Assembly (NCBI RefSeq): GCF_002234405.1
Contig: NZ_NMQT01000082.1
Span: 1 to 45,326 of the forward strand
Direction: 5' to 3'
DNA: 45,326 nucleotides
Origin: Amycolatopsis thailandensis
Lineage (GTDB): Bacteria; Actinomycetota; Actinomycetes; Mycobacteriales; Pseudonocardiaceae
In this document: piece by piece, positions 31,377 to 40,400 of the stretch
How the letters are laid out: each line of letters opens with the position of its first letter
How positions within the stretch are numbered: the stretch's first letter is position 1
Made by a program: the position numbers and the translations under genes
Notes under the pieces: model-generated
What the model was told of the DNA's origin: nothing
The model's input: the letters and a program-made list of their open reading frames with translations, nothing else
The model's database searches: none

Positions 31377-31751
31377 TCAGTGCCAGACGGCGGCGGCGAG
31401 CAGGAGCCCCGCCGCCGCGGCGCCGATCCCGGCGACCATCGTGACACCGACGTTCAGCACGGCGCGTGCCTTCGTCTTCTCGGTGAACAGGCGCAGTGTT
31501 TCGTACCCGAACGTCGAGAACGTCGTGAGCCCGCCGCAGAAGCCGACGGCCAGCAGCGCGCGGACGCCGTCCGGCTGACCGCCGTGCAGTGCCCAGCCGG
31601 TGAGGGTCCCGAGGATCGCCGAGCCCACGATGTTGACCGTCAGGGTGCCCCACGGGAAGGCGGCGCCCCGCCACGCCCGCACCCGCAGGTCGGTCACGAA
31701 GCGCAGGATCGCGCCGAGGCCACCGCCGAGCGCGACGAAAAGAGCGGTCAT
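31377..31751 (-). CDS. crcB: Fluoride channel CrcB/Fluc, second copy
   Basis: A 124-residue, four-helix Fluc fluoride exporter subunit. GGGLGAILRFVTDLRV, the pore Asn in TLTVNIVGSAILGTLTG and GFCGGLTTFSTFGYETLRL with the conserved TFS(T) are clear. Fluc works as a dimer of antiparallel subunits. ATG at 31751 overlaps the stop of the first crcB by ATGA, so the two are coupled and may make a heterodimer, as in other Gram-positives with paired crcB genes. I see no fluoride riboswitch upstream. Confidence 0.92.
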   Translation of the reverse strand: MTALFVALGGGLGAILRFVTDLRVRAWRGAAFPWGTLTVNIVGSAILGTLTGWALHGGQPDGVRALLAVGFCGGLTTFSTFGYETLRLFTEKTKARAVLNVGVTMVAGIGAAAAGLLLAAAVWH

Positions 31752-32158
31752 TTCTTCACCACCCGGGTGATCTCGTGTCCGGCGTAGACCGCTACCAGCG
31801 CGGCCACCACCGTTCCGAAGGCGTACGCCAACCCGGTGAACGGACGCCCGTTCGTCACGAGATCGAGTGTGTCCGTCGCGTAGGTCGAGAACGTGGTGTA
31901 GCCGCCGAGGATCCCGACTCCGAGGAACGGCCGCAGCAGCCGGTGCGGGTCGGCCGTCGCGGTCAGCGCCGCCATCAGGATCCCGATCAGCAGGCAGCCG
32001 GAAACGTTGGTGGCGAAGGTGGAAAGCGCGAATTGACCCCGGGAATGGGGGAGAGCGACGGACAGGCCGTAGCGGGCCAGGCTGCCCAGCGCGCCCCCCA
32101 CGCCGACGGCCGCGAGCACGTCCCATCGCGAACGGGCGAAAGATGCCGCATCAGCCAT
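31748..32158 (-). CDS. crcB: Fluoride channel CrcB/Fluc, first copy
   Basis: A 136-residue Fluc subunit, slightly longer than copy two. The landmarks are GVGGALGSLARYGLSVAL, STFATNVSGCLLIGILMAAL, GVGILGGYTTFSTYATDTLDL and AYAFGTVVAALVAVYAG. ATG at 32158 (MADAASFARS) lies 7 bases after TAAGCT (32166-32171), a leaderless-type start; GTG 32200 is the alternative. It should form a pore with the second copy, passing fluoride out of the cell. The pair is not near any obvious fluoride-linked gene. Confidence 0.92.
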   Translation of the reverse strand: MADAASFARSRWDVLAAVGVGGALGSLARYGLSVALPHSRGQFALSTFATNVSGCLLIGILMAALTATADPHRLLRPFLGVGILGGYTTFSTYATDTLDLVTNGRPFTGLAYAFGTVVAALVAVYAGHEITRVVKK

Positions 32159-32329
32159 GGATGGCAGCTTAGAACCGCTGTCCGGGTGAACTCGCACCAC
32201 GGTGGCGAAGATCGCTCACCGGGCCGTTTTTCCCTGCTGGACAGTGAATTTTCTCGAAACGTGTCGTAGGCTTGGCGGCGCTCCAGGCCGATTTTCGGTC
32301 CGTCCGCTCGTCTGAGAAAAGGTGGCAGG

Positions 32330-32461
32330 ATGGCTCAGGAACAGTCAGGTACGCAGGCTCCCGACAGCGGTTTGCTGCTGGAGGTCGAAAAGATCCCGAC
32401 CGCGGTCGACCGCGGGAAGGCCAACGGCGCGGCCGCCGACAACGACGGCAACGACGGCTGA
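32330..32461 (+). CDS. 43-residue candidate modified-peptide precursor
   Basis: A short gene too small for an ordinary ORF cut-off. ATG at 32330 has AAAGGTGG about 5 bases upstream and TGA ends at 32461, directly before the GTG of the JmjC gene. The peptide starts MAQEQSGTQAPDSG, has a hydrophobic patch LLLEVEKIPTAV, and ends NGAAADNDGNDG. That leader-like half plus an Asp/Asn/Gly-rich end is what a precursor peptide would look like, with the end as the modified core. There is no Cys, so it is not a lanthipeptide. The precursor role is inferred from its place and form. Confidence 0.65.
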   Translation: MAQEQSGTQAPDSGLLLEVEKIPTAVDRGKANGAAADNDGNDG

Positions 32462-33643
32462 GTGCCCGAAACGCCGACGCTGGCTGACCTCGTGGCTCCG
32501 CTCGGGGTCAGCCAGTTCTTCCAAGACGTCCAGGGCGAGACCTACCGCCGTTTCGAAGGCCCCGCGGGCCGGTTCGCCGACCTGCTGCCGTGGCCGGCGC
32601 TGAACGCGATCCTCCGGCAGCATCGCCTGGAGTTCCCGCGGCTGCGCCTGGCGCTCGACGGCACGCCGGTGCCCATGGAGAGCTACACCGATCTCGTCCC
32701 CACCCGCCGCAGTGGCACCGTCCCCCGCCTTCAGGCCGCTCCGTTCACCGAGCACCTCCGCGGCGGCGCGACGATGGTGCTCGACGCCATCCAGGAACTC
32801 AGCGACCCGATCGGCGACCTCGCCAGGAGTCTCGAACACGACCTCCGCGAGAGCGTCCAGGTCAACCTGTACGCGGGCTGGGGCGTGACCCACGGCTTCG
32901 ATGTGCACTGGGACGACCACGACGCGTTCATCATCCAGGTCGCCGGCCGCAAACGCTGGCGGATGCACGGCCCGACCAGGCCCGCTCCGCTGCATCGCGA
33001 CGTCGAACAGCCCGAGCGGCCCGGTGAGCCGATCGACGATTTCGTCCTCGAAGACGGCGATGTCCTCTATGTCCCGCGCGGGCACTGGCACGACGTCACC
33101 GCGGTGGGGGAGATGTCGCTGCACCTCACGCTCGGGTTCAGTCCGGCCACCGGGATCGACCTGGTGTCCTGGCTCGCCGACAAGCTGCGGTCGAGCACCG
33201 CTTTCCGCCAGGACCTCCCGAGGTTCGGGACGGAGGAGGATCGCGCGGCCCGCGCCGCCGCCCTGCGCGCGGAGCTGGAAGCCGCGCTGACCGGCGACGT
33301 CGTCGACAGGTTCCTCGCCGAGCGTGACTCGTCCGCCCCGGCACATCCGCGGGTCGGTCTGCCCTGGGCGGCGACCCCGGGCCTGTTGCCGGACGGCGAC
33401 GAGACCGAGGTCCGGTTCCTCGTGCCGAGGGCGGTGCTCGAAGAAGGCGACGGCAGGGTGACCCTGCTCGCGGACGGCAAACGGTTCGTTTTCGCGGGCG
33501 CCGCGTCGCCGCTGCTGAAGGCGCTGCTCGACGGCACCCCGCAGGCGGTCAAGCGACTCGCCGAGCTGTCCGAACTCGATCGAGGGACGGTCCGGGCCTT
33601 CCTTGGCGAGCTCACCACGCAGGGACTTCTTTCGATCGGCTGA
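32462..33643 (+). CDS. JmjC/cupin-4 (ROX-like) Fe(II)/2-oxoglutarate oxygenase
   Basis: A 393-residue oxygenase of the YcfD/MINA53 ribosomal oxygenase group, which hydroxylates protein side chains with Fe(II), O2 and 2-oxoglutarate. The iron facial triad is His149 and Asp151 in FDVHWDDHDAFIIQVAGRKRW and His210 in LYVPRGHWHDVTAV. A helical middle and a C-terminal winged helix (VKRLAELSELDRGTVRAFLG) are typical of ROX proteins. GTG follows the stop of the 43-residue gene with no base between, so both must be made together. That makes the peptide, rather than a ribosomal protein, the first substrate to consider. Confidence 0.9.
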   Translation: MPETPTLADLVAPLGVSQFFQDVQGETYRRFEGPAGRFADLLPWPALNAILRQHRLEFPRLRLALDGTPVPMESYTDLVPTRRSGTVPRLQAAPFTEHLRGGATMVLDAIQELSDPIGDLARSLEHDLRESVQVNLYAGWGVTHGFDVHWDDHDAFIIQVAGRKRWRMHGPTRPAPLHRDVEQPERPGEPIDDFVLEDGDVLYVPRGHWHDVTAVGEMSLHLTLGFSPATGIDLVSWLADKLRSSTAFRQDLPRFGTEEDRAARAAALRAELEAALTGDVVDRFLAERDSSAPAHPRVGLPWAATPGLLPDGDETEVRFLVPRAVLEEGDGRVTLLADGKRFVFAGAASPLLKALLDGTPQAVKRLAELSELDRGTVRAFLGELTTQGLLSIG

Positions 33644-33687
33644 ATCTCACAGGGCACGAGAAGTGTGAAGGGAGCACGGACGGGGTA

Positions 33688-33706
33688 AGCTAAGGCATGC
33701 CTAAGG
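33688..33706 (+). promoter_or_regulatory. Possible iron box before the sucrase/ferredoxin-like gene
   Basis: The palindrome AGGCATGCCT (33693-33702) is flanked by TAA on both sides (GCTAAGGCATGCCTAAGG). This resembles the actinobacterial DtxR/IdeR box TTAGGTTAGGCTAACCTAA, though the match is not close. It lies about 25 bases before the start of an Fe-S protein gene. Confidence 0.4.
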
Positions 33707-33728
33707 TCAAGTCCGGAGGGGTCAGCCG

Positions 33729-34691
33729 ATGACCGCTCAGCTTTCGGACACCTCTGCATCGGATGGTTCGGCGCAGCCCGCCGCGCTGCCGGGCTGCGCG
33801 ACCGTCGCCCGCATGCTGGGCGCGAGCCCCGCCGGCACCGCGGCCGACATGCGTTGCTGGCTGCTCATCGAGCAGCCGGGCCCCTGGCCCGCGGACGCGC
33901 TGGAAAACGTCCTCGACGAGGCTTTCCCCGCCGAGCGCCGCGAGCTGCTCGAGAACTTGAGACGGTCCCACGGGCTCCGTCCGCTGCTGATCCGCCGTCC
34001 CGGCAAGCACCGGCGTGACCCGGATCGCCCGCGTTCCGTGTATATAGGCGGGGGCGAACCGGGCAACCGCTGGCTGGAACGCCTGGAGATCCGCGACCTG
34101 ACCGAACTGGCCGAACTGGACCTCGACCTGATCGCGGACGGTGTCGGCGGGCTCGGCGAGCGCGTGGACGGGCCGCTGTTCCTGGTCTGCACGCACGGCA
34201 CCAAGGACATGTGCTGCGCGGTGCTCGGCCGCCCGCTGGCCTCGGCGCTCAACACCAACCACCCCGGTCGCTCCTGGGAGGTCAGCCACGTCGGCGGCGA
34301 CCGCTGGGCGGGCAACCTCCTCGTGGTCCCCGACGGCTTCCTTCACGGCCAGCTCAACCCGGCCGAGGCGGCGCTGGTCGCCAAGGCCGCCCTGCGCGGG
34401 CAGGTCGAACCCGAGCAGCTCCGCGGCCGCACGTCCGCCCGGACGGCCTGGGCGCAGTTCGCGGAGATCGCGATCCGCCGCCGGCTCGATCTGTCCGGTT
34501 TGGACGACGTGATCGCCGTCCAGGAGGAGCCGCTGCTCGAATCCGACGCGCGGGTGGTCACCGTGCGCGGCGGCGAGGACTTCTACTCGGTGACCGTGCG
34601 GCGCCGGTCGGCCACGCCGCGCGGGGAGAGTCGGTGCGCGGGACTGATCCAGCCCGCGGGGTACGTCACGGACGAGATCACCAAGCTCTAA
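33729..34691 (+). CDS. Sucrase/ferredoxin-like family protein
   Basis: A 320-residue protein of the thioredoxin-like ferredoxin family that holds a [2Fe-2S] cluster. Motif one is FLVCTHGTKDMCCAVLG (Cys154, Cys162, Cys163, with His156), motif two is SHVGGDRWAGNLLVVP (His187). Its fungal relative Apd1 binds its cluster with Cys and His. In actinobacteria such proteins occur with iron uptake and may reduce siderophores; that is inferred. The ATG has GGAGG about 9 bases upstream, and a possible iron box is near 33697. A family C repeat follows at 34693. Confidence 0.85.
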   Translation: MTAQLSDTSASDGSAQPAALPGCATVARMLGASPAGTAADMRCWLLIEQPGPWPADALENVLDEAFPAERRELLENLRRSHGLRPLLIRRPGKHRRDPDRPRSVYIGGGEPGNRWLERLEIRDLTELAELDLDLIADGVGGLGERVDGPLFLVCTHGTKDMCCAVLGRPLASALNTNHPGRSWEVSHVGGDRWAGNLLVVPDGFLHGQLNPAEAALVAKAALRGQVEPEQLRGRTSARTAWAQFAEIAIRRRLDLSGLDDVIAVQEEPLLESDARVVTVRGGEDFYSVTVRRRSATPRGESRCAGLIQPAGYVTDEITKL

Positions 34692-34692
34692 C

Positions 34693-34715
34693 CCGCATTC
34701 AGAGGACGAAACGCG
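34693..34715 (-). repeat. Family C repeat, single copy (copy 4)
   Basis: The 23-bp word CCGCATTCAGAGGACG-AAACGCG is one base different from the copy at 22760. It is alone here, without the pairing arm of copy 1, in the gap between the sucrase/ferredoxin-like and radical SAM genes. Confidence 0.65.
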
Positions 34716-34732
34716 CGAAAGATCACCCGCGT

Positions 34733-34748
34733 TCGAACACCTGTTTGA
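34733..34748 (+). promoter_or_regulatory. SOS (LexA) box 1
   Basis: TCGAAC-ACCT-GTTTGA, one base different from the actinobacterial LexA box TCGAAC-N4-GTTCGA. It lies 33 bases before the GTG start at 34781. Confidence 0.7.
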
Positions 34749-34756
34749 CACCTGTC

Positions 34757-34772
34757 TAGAACATGTGTTCGA
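34757..34772 (+). promoter_or_regulatory. SOS (LexA) box 2
   Basis: TAGAAC-ATGT-GTTCGA, also one base off the LexA consensus. It contains an ATG (34763) in frame with the gene. Since LexA boxes sit in promoters, that ATG is unlikely to be the true start, and TAGAAC may also be part of the -10 region. Confidence 0.75.
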
Positions 34773-34780
34773 CTGACCTC

Positions 34781-36688
34781 GTGCGATGGGATCGACAGCG
34801 GGCGGACGGCGGCGAGCCGGTGCTGCCCGGATTGGACGGGTTGCTGCGCTCGGTGCGCACTCCCGAGTTCGACGGCGTCACCTTTCACGAGGTGCACGCC
34901 AAATCCGTGCTGAACAAGGTGCCCGAGGGTTCGGGTGTCCCGTTCGGATGGACCGTGAATCCGTACCGTGGTTGTTCGCACGCGTGTACGTACTGCCTCG
35001 AAGGCGGCACGCCGGTCCTGATGGCCGACGGCCGGACGAAGCCGCTGGCGGACCTGGCGCCCGGCGACGCGATCTACGGGACGCGCGGGCGTGGCGCGGG
35101 CAGGCGGCTGGTGCCGACGGAGGTGCTGGCGCACTGGTCGACGCTGAAACCGGCGTACCGCGTGACCCTCGAAGACGGAACGTCCATCGTGGCCAGTGGC
35201 GACCACCGTTTCCTGACCGGACGCGGGTGGAAACACGTCACCGGCACCCGGTTCGGCGCGGCGCAGCGGCCGCATCTGGTCGGTGGTACCGAACTCGTCG
35301 GCGTCGGGAAGCTCGCCCGCACCCCGGACGACACCCTCGGCTATCGCGCCGGGTTCCTCTGCGGGATGTTGCGCTCCGGCGGGTTCTCCGCCGAGAAGGA
35401 CGCCGCGGACCGCGCGCTCGGGTATCTGCCCGACTTCGGCGCGTCGGTCGGCTTCGTCCAAGTGCCGCCGTCGCCGGATTCCCATTGGCGGCGCGGCTTC
35501 CTGGCGGGATTGTTCGACCTCGCCGGGAGTTACCGGCACGGCGCGCTGCGCGTCACCCACGACGAGCAGGACATCGTCTCGACCTTCTGTGCCGCTCTCG
35601 ACAGTTTCGGCTTCCGTTACGTCAAAACCGAAAACGCCAAATTCCGTCCGTTGTGGACGGTCCAGCTGCTCGGCGGGCCGTCGGAGGAGCTGCGGTTCTT
35701 CCATCTCGCCGATCCCGCCGTCGGCTGGAAACGGTCGCTCGACGGGCTCGCGATCGGCAGGACCAGACGGAAGGTGTCGTCCATCGAAGCGCTCGGCATC
35801 GAGCTGCCGCTGTTCGACATCACCACCGGGACGGGCGACTTCATCGCCGACGGCATGGTCACGCACAACTGTTTCGCGCGGAACACCCACACGTACCTGG
35901 ATTTCGACGCCGGACGCGACTTCGACACGCAGGTCATCGTGAAGGTCAACGCGCCCGAAGTGCTGGCCGCGCAGCTGCGGCGCCCGAGCTGGACGCGCGA
36001 GCACGTCGCGATGGGCACGAACACCGATCCCTATCAGCGCGCCGAAGGCCGGTACGAGCTGATGCCGCGCATCATCACCGCGCTCGCGGATTCGGGTACG
36101 CCGCTGTCCATCCTGACCAAGGGGACCATGCTGGCCAGGGACCTGCCGTTGCTGGAGTCGGTGTCGAAGGACGTGCCCGCCGGGCTGGCGATCTCACTCG
36201 CGTTGCTGGACGACGGCCTGCGACGCCGTCTCGAACCCGGCACGCCCAGCCCGCGGGCGAGGCTCGACCTGATCCGCAAGGCGCGGGACGCCGGGCTCCC
36301 GTGCTCGGTGCTGGTCGCCCCGGTGCTGCCGTACCTGACCGACTCGGTGGACGCACTCGACGCCCTGTTCGCGCGTCTCGCCGAGGCCGGCGCCACGCGC
36401 GTCACCGTCCTCCCGTTGCACTTGCGGCCGGGCGCGCGGGAATGGTTCGCCCGCTGGCTCGGCCGGGAACATCCCGGACTGGTGCCGAAATACCGTGAGC
36501 TGTACTCGCGCGGCGCCTATCTCCCGAAGTCCTATCGAGAGCGGCTGGGAGCCCGCGTCGGCCCGCTGCTGCGCCGTCACGGCTTCGGGTCCCGTGCCGA
36601 TGACGGGGAACGAACGCAAGTGACGATGCCCGTGCAACGGACGGAGGAGGCGGTGATTCCCGAACCTGAGCAGCTCAGGTTGCTGTGA
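34781..36688 (+). CDS. Rv2578c-family radical SAM protein interrupted by an intein
   Basis: A 635-residue reading frame: a radical SAM protein of the Rv2578c (spore photolyase-like) group plus an intein (34994-35869). The extein alone is about 343 residues. The start GTG 34781 gives VRWDRQRADGGEPVLPG, the family's usual N-terminus; ATG 34763 lies inside an SOS box. The CxxxCxxC cluster motif is GCSHACTY + C, i.e. Cys65, Cys69 and the first residue after the intein. Downstream FARNTHTYLDFD and GTNTDPYQRAEGRY are typical. Two SOS boxes imply induction by DNA damage. The chemistry and substrate of this family are not known to me. Confidence 0.9.
   Translation: MRWDRQRADGGEPVLPGLDGLLRSVRTPEFDGVTFHEVHAKSVLNKVPEGSGVPFGWTVNPYRGCSHACTYCLEGGTPVLMADGRTKPLADLAPGDAIYGTRGRGAGRRLVPTEVLAHWSTLKPAYRVTLEDGTSIVASGDHRFLTGRGWKHVTGTRFGAAQRPHLVGGTELVGVGKLARTPDDTLGYRAGFLCGMLRSGGFSAEKDAADRALGYLPDFGASVGFVQVPPSPDSHWRRGFLAGLFDLAGSYRHGALRVTHDEQDIVSTFCAALDSFGFRYVKTENAKFRPLWTVQLLGGPSEELRFFHLADPAVGWKRSLDGLAIGRTRRKVSSIEALGIELPLFDITTGTGDFIADGMVTHNCFARNTHTYLDFDAGRDFDTQVIVKVNAPEVLAAQLRRPSWTREHVAMGTNTDPYQRAEGRYELMPRIITALADSGTPLSILTKGTMLARDLPLLESVSKDVPAGLAISLALLDDGLRRRLEPGTPSPRARLDLIRKARDAGLPCSVLVAPVLPYLTDSVDALDALFARLAEAGATRVTVLPLHLRPGAREWFARWLGREHPGLVPKYRELYSRGAYLPKSYRERLGARVGPLLRRHGFGSRADDGERTQVTMPVQRTEEAVIPEPEQLRLL
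34994..35869 (+). mobile_element. Intein with degenerate homing-endonuclease domain
   Basis: A 292-residue intein. It begins at Cys72 (CLEGGTPVLMADGRTKPLAD, splicing block A), has VASGDHRFLTGRGW (block B with the conserved His), and ends GDFIADGMVTHN (blocks F and G), with Cys+1 following. The splice joins ACTY to CFARN, so splicing completes the radical SAM CxxxCxxC motif. The endonuclease part has LAGLIDADG-like words LCGMLRSGG and LAGLFDLAG, where the catalytic acidic residue (position 8) is Gly and Ala. DNA cutting should be lost, while splicing residues look intact. Confidence 0.9.
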
Positions 36689-36911
36689 GGAGCAAGTCCG
36701 GTGGTGGCTGGTCTCCGCTCGCCACCGCAACTTTTGCCCCATCCGACCGAAAGATCGTCTCTTTTCGGGCAACCCGGAAAACGACTTCCCGATGCGCGGT
36801 GCGCAATGTGAATTTTATTACCGCACAACGGATTCGGCCGTTCGGCGCAGTCACTTGGCGGAATTCCCCTTCGTGCTTAATCTCTGAGGGAGGAAGGCGA
36901 GGAGGTGCCTG
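36689..36911. other. 223-base gap with unusually AT-rich stretch
   Basis: No gene is seen. The stretch AATGTGAATTTTATTACC (near 36810) stands out for its low GC; it may hold the promoter of the MerB-like gene. Confidence 0.4.
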
Positions 36912-37490
36912 TTGACCACCCGTACGGATCGCACCGCCGCTGTCCGCATCGCTTGGACCGCGACCAAGCTGACGAGAGCGGGAAGACACCCCATCGCCAT
37001 CGGCAGACTCGCCGCCACCGTCGGCATGGACCCCGCCGAGGCCCACCGGCTGATGGATCTCATGGGTTTCGTCATCCGTGACGGCCTGGTCGTGATGGAC
37101 CGCGGTTCCCGGCCCGGCCCGGCCAGGGCAGGCTCCGACCGGTACCAGGTGGACCTGTTCCTGCTGGCCGTCGCCACCGGCGAACCCGTGCACGCGGATT
37201 CGGTCTGCCCGGCGACCGGGGCACGCGTCCGGGTCCACTTCACCAGCGCTCGCGTTTTGAGCGTCGACCCGCCGCACGCGGTCGTCGCCGCGTCGCGGCT
37301 GCCCGGCATCGATCTCACCCTCGGCCAGGACTACGTCGAGGCGCTGGTCTGCACCCAGTTCTTCGCCTCGAAGGAGGCGGCCGCGGGCTGGCTGCTGGAG
37401 AACATCGACGGCAGGGTCCTGTCCGTGCCCGACTACCTGGCCCACACCCGGCGGATGGTCGCGGCGCTGGAGGCGTGGCCGACGATCTGA
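36912..37490 (+). CDS. Organomercurial lyase (MerB)-fold protein, likely not a lyase
   Basis: A 192-residue protein. After an N-terminal winged-helix-like part (IAIGRLAATVGMDPAEAHRL), the MerB domain runs from about 75: DRYQVDLFLLAV, SVCPATGARVRVHF, LVCTQFFASKEAAAGWLLEN. MerB needs two catalytic cysteines (96 and 159) and Asp99. Here the second cysteine (LVCTQFF) and the aspartate remain, but the first (in WCALD of MerB) is replaced by Tyr or Gln. The start is TTG 36912, with GAGGAGG 6 bases upstream, a strong Shine-Dalgarno sequence. There are no mercury genes (merA, merR) nearby, so another function is likely. Confidence 0.8.
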   Translation: MTTRTDRTAAVRIAWTATKLTRAGRHPIAIGRLAATVGMDPAEAHRLMDLMGFVIRDGLVVMDRGSRPGPARAGSDRYQVDLFLLAVATGEPVHADSVCPATGARVRVHFTSARVLSVDPPHAVVAASRLPGIDLTLGQDYVEALVCTQFFASKEAAAGWLLENIDGRVLSVPDYLAHTRRMVAALEAWPTI

Positions 37491-37607
37491 GAACACCTGG
37501 TCGCGAAGCATCCGGGGCGATTCGTTAGCCTTTGACGTTGGCGCAGAGCAGTCGAACCGCAGCGCCGTCAAATCGCAGAATCGTGATGCCGAAGGAGAGC
37601 ACCCGCA

Positions 37608-39379
<1,772 letters not shown>

Positions 39380-39380
<1 letters not shown>

Positions 39381-40321
39381 TGCTCCATCTCAGGGCCGTG
39401 TGCCCGCCGGACCGGACCGAAGAAGCGCTCCAGGTCTTGCGGGCACACGCGGGGACCGCGCACCTCGTCGTGCATCACGGGGTGGCGGTCTCACCCGAGG
39501 GCGATCTGATCGAAGCGGACATCGCCCGTGAGGCGGCCGACGAGATCATCGAGGCGCTGTGCGGGCTCGACCTCGACCACACCGGCGGCATCACGCTGGA
39601 GGCGCTGGACACCGCGGTGTCCGACGCCGCCGACAAGGCCGAGGAGCGGGCACCGGGTGAGGCAGCGGACGCCGTGGTGTGGCAGGAACTCGTCGGCCGT
39701 TCTGGTGAGGAGTCCCGGCTCACCTGGACGTTTCAGGCATTCCTGACCATCGCGTGCCTGCTGGCGTCGGTGGGGGTGATCACGAACTCGTCGGTCACCA
39801 TCGTCGGCGCGATGGTCGTGGGGCCGGAATTCGGCCCGCTGGCGGCGATGGCTGTCGGCCTGGTGCTGCGTCGCGGGGATCTCGTGCGGCAGGGCGGGAT
39901 CGCGCTGCTCGGCGGCTTCCCGATCGCGATGGTGATCACCCTCGGTGTGGTGCTGGTGGGCAACGCCACCGGCGTGCTGGAGGTCAGCAAGCTCGCGGAG
40001 AACCACGAGGTCGATTTCGTTTACCAGGTGGGAATCGCGTCCCTCATCGTGGCACTGCTCGCCGGCGCGGCGGGAATGCTTTCCATGACCTCGGCCAAAT
40101 CCGCCGCGCTCGTGGGCGTTTTCATCTCGGTGACCACGGTGCCCGCGGCCGGATACGCGGTGGTGGCCGGGGTTGCCGGTCAGTGGGACCGGTGCCTGTA
40201 TTCGACCGGTCAGCTGCTGGTCAATCTCATCGGAATCGTTGCAGCTGCGGCCATTGTGCTGACATTGCGCCGTCGTGGGCAACGATCGAGGGTGACGGAA
40301 CGTCCGCTTTCACGCGGATGA
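39380..40321 (+). CDS. DUF389 membrane protein
   Basis: A 313-residue protein. An N-terminal soluble domain (MLHLRAVCPPDRTEEALQVLR) of about 110 residues precedes six or so hydrophobic helices (TWTFQAFLTIACLLASVGV, VTIVGAMVVGPEFGPLAAMAVGLV, SLIVALLAGAAGML). This is the DUF389 family, widespread and unassigned. Its ATG overlaps the aspS TGA by one base, so it is translated with aspS. The C-terminal tail (RRRGQRSRVTERPLSRG) is basic. No function can be given. Confidence 0.9.
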
Positions 40322-40400
40322 CTCCCAGATCGCGCCAGGGCGCGCGATTGCCCGGATCTCAGTGGTCATGGTTGCTCAGTCACGAGTAGGGTCGGTGGTA

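Noticed and set aside
31900..32330. Fluoride riboswitch before crcB
   Set aside because: I could not find the conserved fold words in the upstream sequence on the minus strand; not claimed.
32330..32461. Lanthipeptide or thiopeptide precursor
   Set aside because: The peptide has no Cys and few Ser/Thr in the end, and no LanB, LanM or YcaO gene is near.
34994..35869. Active homing endonuclease in the intein
   Set aside because: Both LAGLIDADG-like words lack their catalytic acidic residue.
36689..36911. Gene in the AT-rich gap
   Set aside because: No frame with a plausible start and codon use; kept only as a gap note.
37491..37607. T-box riboswitch before aspS
   Set aside because: The leader is 117 bases and lacks the T-box core; actinobacterial aspS is not usually T-box controlled.
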